A stretch of 63,027 nt of DNA from JACCYQ01 sp036675565 (GTDB lineage: Bacteria; Bacteroidota; Bacteroidia; Chitinophagales; Chitinophagaceae). The DNA is taken from the NCBI GenBank assembly GCA_036675565.1, contig JAKFER010000300.1:1-63027 (forward strand), given 5' to 3'. Shown piece by piece: positions 25,601-33,309 of this stretch. The translations under genes and the position numbers were made by a program. The notes beneath the pieces were generated by a model that was given only the letters and a program-made list of their open reading frames with translations, did no database searches and had not been told where the DNA came from. Positions within the stretch are counted from its first letter, which is position 1. Each line of letters begins with the position of its first letter.

Positions 25601-26182
25601 TTAATGTGTAGGTGCCGAAGCAGTATGTTTATTTTTTTGAGTATGAATTCCTTCTCCAAATTCTTCTATCATTTTTTTGTTGAAGGCTTCCAGGTCATTG
25701 GGGCTTCGGCTGGTAACCAGCCCCTGGTCAACAATTACTTCCTTATCCTCCCATTTTACTCCCGCATTTATCAGGTCCGTTTTAATCGATGGATAGGATG
25801 TCATTTTTCTGTCTTTGAGCATTCCTGTTTCAATCAATAACTGGGGTCCATGACAAATGGCTGCCAAAGGTTTCCCTGCCTGTAGAAAATGTTTCGCAAA
25901 AGAAACGCAACTTTCATTTTTCCGCATCTGGTCAGGATTAAGAACACCACCCGGTATTAATAAGGCATCATAATCTTCTGGCTTTGCCTTTTCAATCGTA
26001 ACATCAACAGGTACCTCAATAGACCAATGATCCTTATCCCAGGCCTTTACTTTATCCTTTTGCGGTGAAATGATATGCACAGTTGCGCCTGCATCCTTCA
26101 ATGCTTTTACAGGACTGGTTAATTCAACCTCTTCAAAACCATTTTCTGTAATAACAGCAATTTTTTTTCCTTCTAGTTTCAT
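25601..26182 (-). CDS. DJ-1/PfpI family protein (YhbO/Hsp31-like)
   Basis: 193 residues. The family core is visible: KIAVITENGFEEVELTSPVKALKDAGATVHIISP with the conserved Glu (FEEVE), LLIPGGVLNPDQMR, and the nucleophile elbow AAICHGPQLLIETG with Cys at about residue 110 followed by His. The PfpI/DJ-1 branch includes enzymes described as deglycases or glyoxalases and chaperones; activity here is inferred. Monocistronic with its own terminator. The short C-terminal extension is rich in His, Lys and Thr. Confidence 0.92.
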   Translation of the reverse strand: MKLEGKKIAVITENGFEEVELTSPVKALKDAGATVHIISPQKDKVKAWDKDHWSIEVPVDVTIEKAKPEDYDALLIPGGVLNPDQMRKNESCVSFAKHFLQAGKPLAAICHGPQLLIETGMLKDRKMTSYPSIKTDLINAGVKWEDKEVIVDQGLVTSRSPNDLEAFNKKMIEEFGEGIHTQKNKHTASAPTH

Positions 26183-26314
26183 AATTATTAAGTTTTATAG
26201 TCAAATAATGTGTTGATATAATCAAGGCTAAAAAATTACACCACGGGTTCACCATTCATTCAACTTTTTTATCCATTCATCGCATTGAATATCTAGAGCC
26301 CCTCCGAACTGTCA

Positions 26315-26322
26315 TAATTTTG
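26315..26322 (+). promoter_or_regulatory. -7 promoter element (TAnnTTTG)
   Basis: TAATTTTG, 26 bp before the TonB-dependent receptor ATG, matching the Bacteroidota -7 consensus. A -33 box at the right spacing is not obvious. Confidence 0.5.
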
Positions 26323-26348
26323 TCAGACTAAACCCTCAAAACCTTATT

Positions 26349-28799
26349 ATGAGAAATATATTGATGCTGCTTTTAATACTCCTGCTTTGCAATGCAGGGT
26401 ATTCCCAACAACTTTCAGGGGTTGTAAAAGACGAGGCAGGAAATTTTATTGCAAATGCTACCGTGAAATTGCATAAAGCACAAGATTCTTCACTTGTAAA
26501 AATCAATGCAACCAATAACCTGGGCAAATATGAGTTTGTCGCCATTAACGATGGAAACTATTATCTCCATATTTCTCATGTGGGATTTGGCGAGCAATTT
26601 TCTAAACCCATTGAAGTAAAGGAAGGAAGCAATGGACAAATGGATTTTGTTTTACAGAATAATAAAGCCAGTCTTTCGGAGGTAGTTGTAAATTCAAAAA
26701 AACCTATGGTGGAAGTGCTGGCAGATAAAACCGTATTGAACGTGGAAGGAAGTGTAAATGCCGTTGGCCAGGATGCATTAGATCTGTTGCGTAAATCTCC
26801 CGGTGTTGTTGTTGATAAAGATGATAATTTAAGTTTGAGTGGAAAAAATGGTGTGCAGGTTTATATTGATGGAAGACCAACGCCATTATCCGGCCAGGAC
26901 CTGGCAGCATATTTAAAATCATTACAATCTTCTTCCATCGAAGCTATCGAGATCATTACAAATCCTTCAGCAAAATATGATGCCGCAGGTAATGCCGGCA
27001 TTATCAATATTCGTTTAAAAAAGAACAAATCATTTGGTACTAATGGTTCTGTAAATGCAGGATATAACATTGGCGTATACCCTAAATATAACGGCGGTTT
27101 GTCTTTAAATCATCGCAATAAAAGCGTTAACCTTTTTGGTACCTATAATTATAACCAAAGCAAACGGGAAAATTATTTACACATCGACCGTCAGCAAATG
27201 GATACGCTTTTTCTTTCCCGGTCTAACATGAACAGCACCAATAAAGGGCATAATTATAAAGCAGGTTTGGATTATTTCATCAGCAAAAAACATACGATCG
27301 GCTTGCTGGTAAATGGAAATATTTTTGAAGGCGATTTCTTTAACGACACAAGAACTCCAATTTATCATATTCCAACAAATAAACTTGACCGCACATTGGA
27401 AGCGCATAACAGCAATATGATGGAAAGAAACAGTTCCAATATCAACCTGAATTATCGTTTTGCTGATACTTCCCAAAGAGAACTGAATATGGATGCGGAC
27501 TATGGCCGTTATCGCCTGCGCAATAACCAATGGCAACCCAATGATTATTATGACAAGGATGGTAATTTCCTGCTCAGCAGAAACTATAATTTTATAGCAC
27601 CAACAGATATCAACATTTATACTTTCAAAGCAGATTATGAACAACCTTTTCAAAAAGGAAAATTAGGCTTTGGAGGGAAAACATCTTTCGTAAATACCGA
27701 TAACGATTTTAATCGCTACGACATCATAAATGGCGGCAGCCGTTTGTATGACAGCAGCCGCAGTAATCAATTTGTATATAAGGAAAACATTAATGCCTTG
27801 TATGTAAATTATAACAGGCAATTTAAAGGAATAATGGTGCAGTTTGGCGTAAGAATGGAGAACACGCAAATGGAAGGTAACTCCGATGGTTATGCGTGGT
27901 TGAATCAGAAATATGTTCCATCCAATGAAAAGTTTACCAGGGATTATACAGACTTCTTTCCCAGTGGTGCCATTACATTTAATAAAAATCCAATGAACCA
28001 GTGGGGGCTACGCTACAGCAGGCGGATTGATCGTCCCGCATACCAGGATCTGAATCCTTTTGAATTTAAATTAGACGAGTATTCTTTTCAAAAAGGAAAC
28101 ATCAATTTACGTCCGCAGTATACCAACAGCTTTGCCCTTACCCATACCTATAAATTTAAACTAACCAGCACTTTAAATTACAGTCATGTAAAAGATGTAT
28201 TCACGCAACTGATCGATACAACAGAAGTATCTAAAAGTTTCATGACCAAAAAGAACCTGGCGACACAGGATGTATTTAGCCTCAATGTGAGTTATCCATT
28301 CCAGTATAAAAATTATTCAGCATTTAGTAATATGAGTGCAAATTATTCACATTACAAAGCTGATTTCGGAACCGGACGAATCATTGACCTGGATGCATTT
28401 GCATTTAATATTTTCCAGCAACACAGTTTAAAATTTGCAAAAGATTATACGGCTGAATTAAGTGGATGGTATAATTCACCAAGTATTTGGCAGGGTACTT
28501 TTAAAATGAAAGCAATGTGGAGTGTAGATGCGGGCATTGCCAAAAACATTATGAAAGGGAAAGGAAACATTAAATTGGGTGTAAGTGATATTTTCAATGT
28601 GCTTGAATTTAGTGGCGAAAGCAATTTTGCCGGGCAAACAATTAATGTCAGTGGCGGATGGGAGAGCAGGCAGTTCAAAGCAAATTTCACTTATCGTTTT
28701 GGAAGCAACCAGGTAAAAGCAGCACGCCAGCGTAAAACAGGTTTGGAAGACGAAAGCCAGCGTGTTGGTGGCGGCCAGGGTAATACGATTGGTCAATAA
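26349..28799 (+). CDS. TonB-dependent outer-membrane receptor
   Basis: 816 residues. It has a signal peptide (1 to about 20), a carboxypeptidase-regulatory-like domain (about 20-105: LSGVVKDEAGNFIANATVKLH, GKYEFVAINDGNYYLHISHVGF), a plug (about 120-215: VNAVGQDALDLLRKSPGVVVDKDDNLSLSGKNGVQVYIDGRPTPL, then IEAIEIITNPSAKYDAAGNAGIINIRLKKN) and a 22-strand-type barrel. It belongs to the OMP_b-brl_3 receptor group rather than SusC, and no SusD follows. The ligand is unknown; the barrel end lacks the canonical terminal Phe, finishing with a polar GNTIGQ tail. A terminator follows. Confidence 0.9.
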   Translation: MRNILMLLLILLLCNAGYSQQLSGVVKDEAGNFIANATVKLHKAQDSSLVKINATNNLGKYEFVAINDGNYYLHISHVGFGEQFSKPIEVKEGSNGQMDFVLQNNKASLSEVVVNSKKPMVEVLADKTVLNVEGSVNAVGQDALDLLRKSPGVVVDKDDNLSLSGKNGVQVYIDGRPTPLSGQDLAAYLKSLQSSSIEAIEIITNPSAKYDAAGNAGIINIRLKKNKSFGTNGSVNAGYNIGVYPKYNGGLSLNHRNKSVNLFGTYNYNQSKRENYLHIDRQQMDTLFLSRSNMNSTNKGHNYKAGLDYFISKKHTIGLLVNGNIFEGDFFNDTRTPIYHIPTNKLDRTLEAHNSNMMERNSSNINLNYRFADTSQRELNMDADYGRYRLRNNQWQPNDYYDKDGNFLLSRNYNFIAPTDINIYTFKADYEQPFQKGKLGFGGKTSFVNTDNDFNRYDIINGGSRLYDSSRSNQFVYKENINALYVNYNRQFKGIMVQFGVRMENTQMEGNSDGYAWLNQKYVPSNEKFTRDYTDFFPSGAITFNKNPMNQWGLRYSRRIDRPAYQDLNPFEFKLDEYSFQKGNINLRPQYTNSFALTHTYKFKLTSTLNYSHVKDVFTQLIDTTEVSKSFMTKKNLATQDVFSLNVSYPFQYKNYSAFSNMSANYSHYKADFGTGRIIDLDAFAFNIFQQHSLKFAKDYTAELSGWYNSPSIWQGTFKMKAMWSVDAGIAKNIMKGKGNIKLGVSDIFNVLEFSGESNFAGQTINVSGGWESRQFKANFTYRFGSNQVKAARQRKTGLEDESQRVGGGQGNTIGQ

Positions 28800-28825
28800 A
28801 GATTTTTTACAACGGGTGTATATTT

Positions 28826-28854
28826 AAAAGCGGTGTTTTTATAACGCCGCTTTT
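28826..28854 (+). terminator. Rho-independent terminator after receptor gene
   Basis: A 12 bp stem AAAAGCGGTGTT / AACGCCGCTTTT (one G-T pair), 5 nt loop, then a T-run. Confidence 0.87.
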
Positions 28855-28881
28855 GTTTTTTTGCAATAAGGAAAAATCTGA

Positions 28882-30159
28882 TTACTCCACCAGTTTCAAT
28901 TCATCCCATTGCGTGGTATATCGAAAAGATCGATGTTCTTGTTTCATTTGCCAGGGTTGTTTTAATCCTGCAGCGCCGAATCTTACAGCATCTTTATGAA
29001 TGCCCCAGTTAATGTTATCCATAACCTCCATCAGTTTTACGGAAGGTTTATTTTTTTGAGTGAATAAATTTCCCTGAATTTCTTTATCCGGCACCAATTG
29101 GCTCAGAATAATTCCTGCCTTTAAATATCGCGAACCCGCGTTAAATAATTTGTTCGCTAACGGTAAAGCATAGTTGATTAACTGGTGCGTTGCGGATGTG
29201 GCTTCTGGCAATACAAATTTCAAAGCATCCGTGCTGGGATTATAAGTATATACATCCGTATGATCATTTTTTACCAGGAAAACCTCCATTACTTTAGCTG
29301 CACCGGATTGACGCCGGAGTTTTTCTGCAGCCCTGCTGGCATAACTCGCTACCGCTTCCCTGATCTCAATGATGTTTGTAACGGGACGTCCAAACATGCG
29401 TGTACAGGCAATCATTTTCTTCTTTATCAAGGGGTCCTTTAATTCAATACAGGGCTCGCCATTTAATTCCCTCCATAAACGTACACCAACAACTCCGCCA
29501 AGATTTTTTCCTGCCCAGGCTTCATTCATATTTTTTAATGCCAAAGCGGTCTGCAGGTTAAACTGCGACTCCAGCTTTTCAGCATATCTTCTTCCTATTC
29601 CCCAGATTTCTTTTACAGATGTTTGGGCCAAAGCTTCGTCAATCGTTTGAAGGTTGTCCAACACAAAAACGCCCTTGTATTTTTTAGGATCTTTTTTTGC
29701 CAGGCGGTTAGCCACTTTAGAAAGAACTTTGGTTGGAGCAATACCTACCGAAACCGGTATGCCGGTCCAATGTTCCACGGTTTCTTTAATCTGCCTGGCT
29801 GTTTTTGTTAACTGATGGGGTGAATATCCATCCAGGTGAAGAAAACTTTCATCTATCGAATACACTTCAACGTTAGTTTCCCCAACAATTTGCTTTAAAG
29901 TTTCCATTACACGCCGGCTGATGTCTCCATACAAATTGTAATTGGATGAAAAAACAGCAACGTCATGCTTTTCGATAACTTCTTTCGCCATGTAGTAAGG
30001 ACCCGCCATAGGAATACCAAGTTGACGGGCTTCATCACTTCTGGAAATAATACAGCCATCATTATTACTTAACACCACCACCGGGTGTTTATGCAGCTTT
30101 GGCTGGAAAAGCCTTTCACAACTGCAGTAGAAGCTGTTACAATCCACAATGGCAACCAT
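28882..30159 (-). CDS. umuC: Translesion DNA polymerase V catalytic subunit
   Basis: 425 residues of a Y-family polymerase. The palm is intact: VAIVDCNSFYCSCERLF with Asp6 and the steric-gate region, SNNDGCIISRSDEAR, and SIDESFLHLDGY with catalytic Asp103-Glu104. The little-finger region follows. Known role: with UmuD' it copies past DNA lesions. The ATG at 30159 is preferred; the open frame starts two codons earlier at a TTG. It lies 13 bp after the umuD-like gene on the same strand and is surely co-transcribed. The active site looks fully functional, in contrast to its UmuD partner. Confidence 0.95.
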   Translation of the reverse strand: MVAIVDCNSFYCSCERLFQPKLHKHPVVVLSNNDGCIISRSDEARQLGIPMAGPYYMAKEVIEKHDVAVFSSNYNLYGDISRRVMETLKQIVGETNVEVYSIDESFLHLDGYSPHQLTKTARQIKETVEHWTGIPVSVGIAPTKVLSKVANRLAKKDPKKYKGVFVLDNLQTIDEALAQTSVKEIWGIGRRYAEKLESQFNLQTALALKNMNEAWAGKNLGGVVGVRLWRELNGEPCIELKDPLIKKKMIACTRMFGRPVTNIIEIREAVASYASRAAEKLRRQSGAAKVMEVFLVKNDHTDVYTYNPSTDALKFVLPEATSATHQLINYALPLANKLFNAGSRYLKAGIILSQLVPDKEIQGNLFTQKNKPSVKLMEVMDNINWGIHKDAVRFGAAGLKQPWQMKQEHRSFRYTTQWDELKLVE

Positions 30160-30172
30160 ACACAAATTTGTT

Positions 30173-30607
30173 TTATCCCACCCGGTGAATCACCCAAGTA
30201 ACTACACCCCAAATAAAAAATTCGCATCCATTTAAATCCACATCAATTGCAGCCAGTTTATCCGTGTCCGGTACCAGCCGGATCTTATTGAAATTTTTTT
30301 CTAATCGGCGCACCATCATTTCTCCATTGAGGCAGGCTACTACCACTTTCCCGCTGAATGCCTGTAAAGACCGGTCGATCACCAGGATATCACCTGCATG
30401 AATACCCGCTCCAATCATGGCCTCGCTGTTCATCCGCATAAAAAAAGTAGCTGCTTTATTTTGAATTAATTGCTCATTGAGGTCAATGCCTTTATCCATG
30501 TAATCATCGGCCGCTGCGCCAAAGCCTGTGGCATTAGCAGAGTGCACATCCCATTGGGTAAATCCCTTATTTCCCCTGAAGTCTGAAGACCAGCTTTGCG
30601 TTTCCAT
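30173..30607 (-). CDS. umuD: UmuD-like S24 protein lacking the catalytic dyad
   Basis: 144 residues, collinear with UmuD. An N-terminal arm contains a cleavage-region-like TGFGAAADDY (near residue 28), then IDLNEQLIQNKAATFF, the catalytic loop MNSEAMIGAGI, DILVIDRS and GEMMVRRLE. Against E. coli UmuD with a constant offset of three, catalytic Ser60 corresponds to Ala63 and Lys97 to Arg100. Ser61 two residues earlier is not at the catalytic position. Self-cleavage is therefore predicted to be lost. It is upstream of umuC in one operon, and its start faces a palindromic operator. Family certain; loss of activity is inference from motif alignment by eye. Confidence 0.88.
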   Translation of the reverse strand: METQSWSSDFRGNKGFTQWDVHSANATGFGAAADDYMDKGIDLNEQLIQNKAATFFMRMNSEAMIGAGIHAGDILVIDRSLQAFSGKVVVACLNGEMMVRRLEKNFNKIRLVPDTDKLAAIDVDLNGCEFFIWGVVTWVIHRVG

Positions 30608-30623
30608 AAAATTAATTGTTGAA

Positions 30624-30640
30624 TACTAAAATATTTAGTA
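30624..30640. promoter_or_regulatory. Palindromic operator between umuD and the 2H-like gene
   Basis: A perfect palindrome, TACTAAA-ATA-TTTAGTA, lies 16 bp upstream of the umuD-like ATG. A further half-site, CTAAAT at 30649-30654, forms ATTTAG-N10-CTAAAT with the right arm. The placement between two divergent genes suggests a shared repressor site, perhaps SOS-type. The regulator is not in the window and the sequence is not a known LexA box to me. Confidence 0.55.
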
Positions 30641-30694
30641 AATTTATGCTAAATAAATGGGCAATAATATTTTTTTAAGTTCAATTTTTAAGCT

Positions 30695-31297
30695 ATGAAT
30701 ACAGAATTATCCATGCCTGGTTACAGGCCTTATGAATACCTGTTGGTATTATCACCCCACGAAGAACTGCGCCAAAAGATCAGTGGAGTCAAGAAAAGTT
30801 TTTTTGAAAACTATGGTGTTCAGTCTGCATTAATGGGTCGTCCGCAAATTACGCTGGCCCGGTTCACCCAACTGGAAATGATGGAAGAAAGACTGATGAA
30901 TAAACTTCGATTAATCAGTATGGGTTTACCACCAATAAAAATTGAACTGAATGGATTTGGTAATTATCCTACTCATTCCATATTTATCAATGTGGTTAAT
31001 AAGAACCAGGTTAAAAATATAATTAACGGGTTTAAGGAAGCGCGGCGATTGATGAAAGGTGGCGGAGAAAATCCACATTTTATCGATGATCCCTGCATAC
31101 CGGTTGCCATCCGTATTCAGAAAGAAGTGTTCAAAGAAGCATTGAAAGAATATGCATCCAAACATTTTACCGGTCGTTTTATTGCAGACCATATTTTAGT
31201 TTTAAAAAGAAGAAAGGGCGAATTAAAATACCAGGTATTGGAAAGAATGGCGCTGCAGTATTTGCCGGTGCATACTTTACAGGGTGCATTATTTTAA
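30695..31297 (+). CDS. 2H-phosphoesterase (LigT/2'-5' RNA ligase)-like protein, degenerate active site
   Basis: 200 residues with the layout of the 2H family: YEYLLVLSPHEELRQKI, then GRPQITLARF, IELNGFGNYPTHSIFINV, HFIDDPCIPVAIRI, HFTGRFIADHILVLKRR, and the C-terminal LPVHTLQGALF. In active members each half carries HxT/S. Here the first is Q51-I-T53 and the second C134-I-P136, so both catalytic histidines are gone. An RNA-binding or regulatory role is possible. It is divergent from umuD across a palindrome and convergent with the SRAP gene, which ends one base away. Confidence 0.8.
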   Translation: MNTELSMPGYRPYEYLLVLSPHEELRQKISGVKKSFFENYGVQSALMGRPQITLARFTQLEMMEERLMNKLRLISMGLPPIKIELNGFGNYPTHSIFINVVNKNQVKNIINGFKEARRLMKGGGENPHFIDDPCIPVAIRIQKEVFKEALKEYASKHFTGRFIADHILVLKRRKGELKYQVLERMALQYLPVHTLQGALF

Positions 31298-31298
31298 A

Positions 31299-32018
31299 TT
31301 AAAATAAAGATGAAAGTTCGTTGTAAGTGTATGGTTCAATTGTTTCAGGATGATTAGATGGTTCTGTGCGGGAGGTGATCCTTTTACTGATCGTATGATT
31401 TTCCATTAATGTTTCAGGGTAAGGCGTTAAGAATTTATTGATTTCTTCCTGGGGAAGATCTTCTTGAAGCCATTTTTCATAACTGTCCGGAGGGATTATA
31501 ACTGGCATTCGCTTTTTCAGGTTGTGGATCTTTTCCAGCATAGGGTTGGCTGTAGTCGTCAGTATGGAAAAAGTGTTAATCATTTCACCGGTTTCTTTAT
31601 CAACCCAACGCGAATAAATACCAGCAAAACAAAAAGCAGAATGATCTTTCATATAAATGTAATGAGGGTATTTTTTCTTTTTGATATCCATCCATTCAAA
31701 GAATCCATCTGCAATCACCAGGCAGCGATTATTTCCAATAGATCCGCGGAAAGAAGGTTTTTCAAAAACGGATTCACATCGGGCATTCAACGTTTGCGTA
31801 CGGAATTTTTCAGCTTCTTCCCGTGTCTTTAACCAATGTGGAAGTAATCCCCATTGAAAAAGTTGAATGGTTTTGGGAGATTGTTGTGTAATCACGGGCA
31901 TCATGGGGAAATCAAATCCATTGGCATGAAATACAGGGAAAAAATCATCTTCCCATTCGGCATGTAACTGCAGGGCAATTTCTGTTCTTTCTTTTGTTAA
32001 GGAGTAATGAAAACACAT
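31299..32018 (-). CDS. yedK: SOS response-associated peptidase (HMCES/YedK, SRAP domain)
   Basis: 239 residues. The SRAP active site is intact: Cys2 directly after the initiator Met (MCFHYS), Asn in LNARCE, Glu in DGFFEW, and the His of KIHNLKKRMPVII. Known function: covalent crosslinking to abasic sites in single-stranded DNA through Cys2, shielding them from strand breakage and error-prone bypass. The gene lies one base from the end of the convergent 2H-like gene and is divergent from the radical SAM gene. Functionally it fits the neighbouring translesion polymerase. Confidence 0.94.
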   Translation of the reverse strand: MCFHYSLTKERTEIALQLHAEWEDDFFPVFHANGFDFPMMPVITQQSPKTIQLFQWGLLPHWLKTREEAEKFRTQTLNARCESVFEKPSFRGSIGNNRCLVIADGFFEWMDIKKKKYPHYIYMKDHSAFCFAGIYSRWVDKETGEMINTFSILTTTANPMLEKIHNLKKRMPVIIPPDSYEKWLQEDLPQEEINKFLTPYPETLMENHTISKRITSRTEPSNHPETIEPYTYNELSSLF

Positions 32019-32085
32019 CTATAAAATTAAACAAAAACCAGGTGTTATTCCCAGGATTCAAATATATCATCTCCAATTATAATTA

Positions 32086-33168
32086 ATGAAATCAAAATCC
32101 ATAAATGATGAAGAGCAACCCGGGTATTTAAAAGGCCGGGGTGCCCAGATTAATACAGGCAACCGCTTTTTAAAACAGGAAAGGCAAGCTATGCATGTGG
32201 AAGCTATTGACGACTGGACGATTGCAAATGAAGCTACCCAGTACCTGGAGGACCATGCAAAAAGCATTGTAAATAAAGTAAGCAGTCCCGATGTTGGGAT
32301 GTGGTACAGCATGAATCCATACCAGGGATGCGAACATGGTTGCATTTATTGCTTTGCACGTAATGCGCATGAGTATTGGGGTTACAGTGCCGGGCTTGAT
32401 TTTGAAAGAAAGATCATTGTTAAAAAAAATGCACCCCAGTTGCTGCGAAAATTTTTAATGAATCCAAAATGGGAATGTTTGCCCATCGGCTTAAGTGGTA
32501 ATACAGATTGTTATCAACCCGCAGAACAAAAATTCAGGTTAACAAGATCGCTGCTCGAAGTATGTAACGAATTCAATCAGCCGGTTGGTTTGATCACAAA
32601 AAATGCAGGTATGCTTCGCGACAAAGACCTCTTGATGGAGATGGCAAAAAAGAACCTGGTTTCTGTTATTGTTTCCATTACCACTTTGGATGAAAACCTG
32701 CGAAGAGTAATGGAACCCAGGACCACTACTTCCATGCAACGGATGCGCCTGATCAGGGAAATGAGTGATTCCGGGATACGCATGGGCGTTATGCTGGGTC
32801 CTATGATCCCGGGTTTAAATGATCATGATATGCATAACATTCTTAAAATGGCCAGTGAAGCTGGCGCCACATTTTCTGCTTACACTTTTATCCGCCTGAA
32901 TGGCGCAATAAAATTGTTGTTTCATGACTGGTTGTATAAAAACTTTCCCGACCGTGCAGATAAAGTATGGCACCTGATAGAAGAAAGTCATAATGGAAAA
33001 GTAAATGACAGCCGCTGGGGTTTACGTATGCGTGGAGAAGGTCCAATGGCTGATCTTATTGCACAACAATATAGAAAGTATACTCAGAAGTATAATTTAA
33101 ATGATGAAAGAATGGATCTCGATTGCTCAAAGTTTCAAAGACCCGGGCAGCAGGGGAAATTGTTTTAA
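32086..33168 (+). CDS. PA0069-family radical SAM protein
   Basis: 360 residues. The radical SAM cluster motif CEHGCIYC lies near residue 85 within NPYQGCEHGCIYCFARNAHEYWGYSAGLDFE. Downstream are LPIGLSGNTDCYQPAEQKFRLTRSLLEVC and PVGLITKNAGMLRD, and a late conserved RWGLRMRGEGPMADLIAQQY. This matches the PA0069/spore-photoproduct-lyase-like group, whose reaction is unknown. Similarity to photoproduct lyase and the neighbouring UmuDC and SRAP genes hint at nucleic acid repair. Divergent from the SRAP gene by 67 bp. Confidence 0.9.
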   Translation: MKSKSINDEEQPGYLKGRGAQINTGNRFLKQERQAMHVEAIDDWTIANEATQYLEDHAKSIVNKVSSPDVGMWYSMNPYQGCEHGCIYCFARNAHEYWGYSAGLDFERKIIVKKNAPQLLRKFLMNPKWECLPIGLSGNTDCYQPAEQKFRLTRSLLEVCNEFNQPVGLITKNAGMLRDKDLLMEMAKKNLVSVIVSITTLDENLRRVMEPRTTTSMQRMRLIREMSDSGIRMGVMLGPMIPGLNDHDMHNILKMASEAGATFSAYTFIRLNGAIKLLFHDWLYKNFPDRADKVWHLIEESHNGKVNDSRWGLRMRGEGPMADLIAQQYRKYTQKYNLNDERMDLDCSKFQRPGQQGKLF

Positions 33169-33268
33169 TTACTGAAAACAATTTGGCAATTTGAAAACGG
33201 TTTTGAAAATGTACTATAATGTAAATCATTATTGTACTATCTAACCTCGCCAGAGTCTTTCAATCTTA

Positions 33269-33305
33269 AAACTTTTGACTTTTAACTTTTTAATTTTGAA
33301 TTTTG
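33269..33305. repeat. Degenerate TTTTGA/TTTTAA tract
   Basis: Repeated ACTTTTGACTTTTAAC-type units directly upstream of the rtcB start. It includes a TAATTTTG that may act as the -7 element. Confidence 0.45.
33291..33298 (+). promoter_or_regulatory. -7 promoter element (TAnnTTTG)
   Basis: TAATTTTG, 11 bp before the GTG start of rtcB. The position would give a very short leader. It is embedded in a repetitive T-rich tract, so chance occurrence is possible. Confidence 0.35.
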
Positions 33306-33309
33306 CATA

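Noticed and set aside
28882..30159. Possible inactivation of UmuC alongside UmuD
   Set aside because: Asp6, Asp103 and Glu104 and the surrounding Y-family motifs are intact.
31299..32018. Possible inactivation of the HMCES/YedK protein, given its inactive neighbours
   Set aside because: Cys2, the Asn of LNARC, the Glu of FFEW and the His before RMPVI are all present; it appears active.
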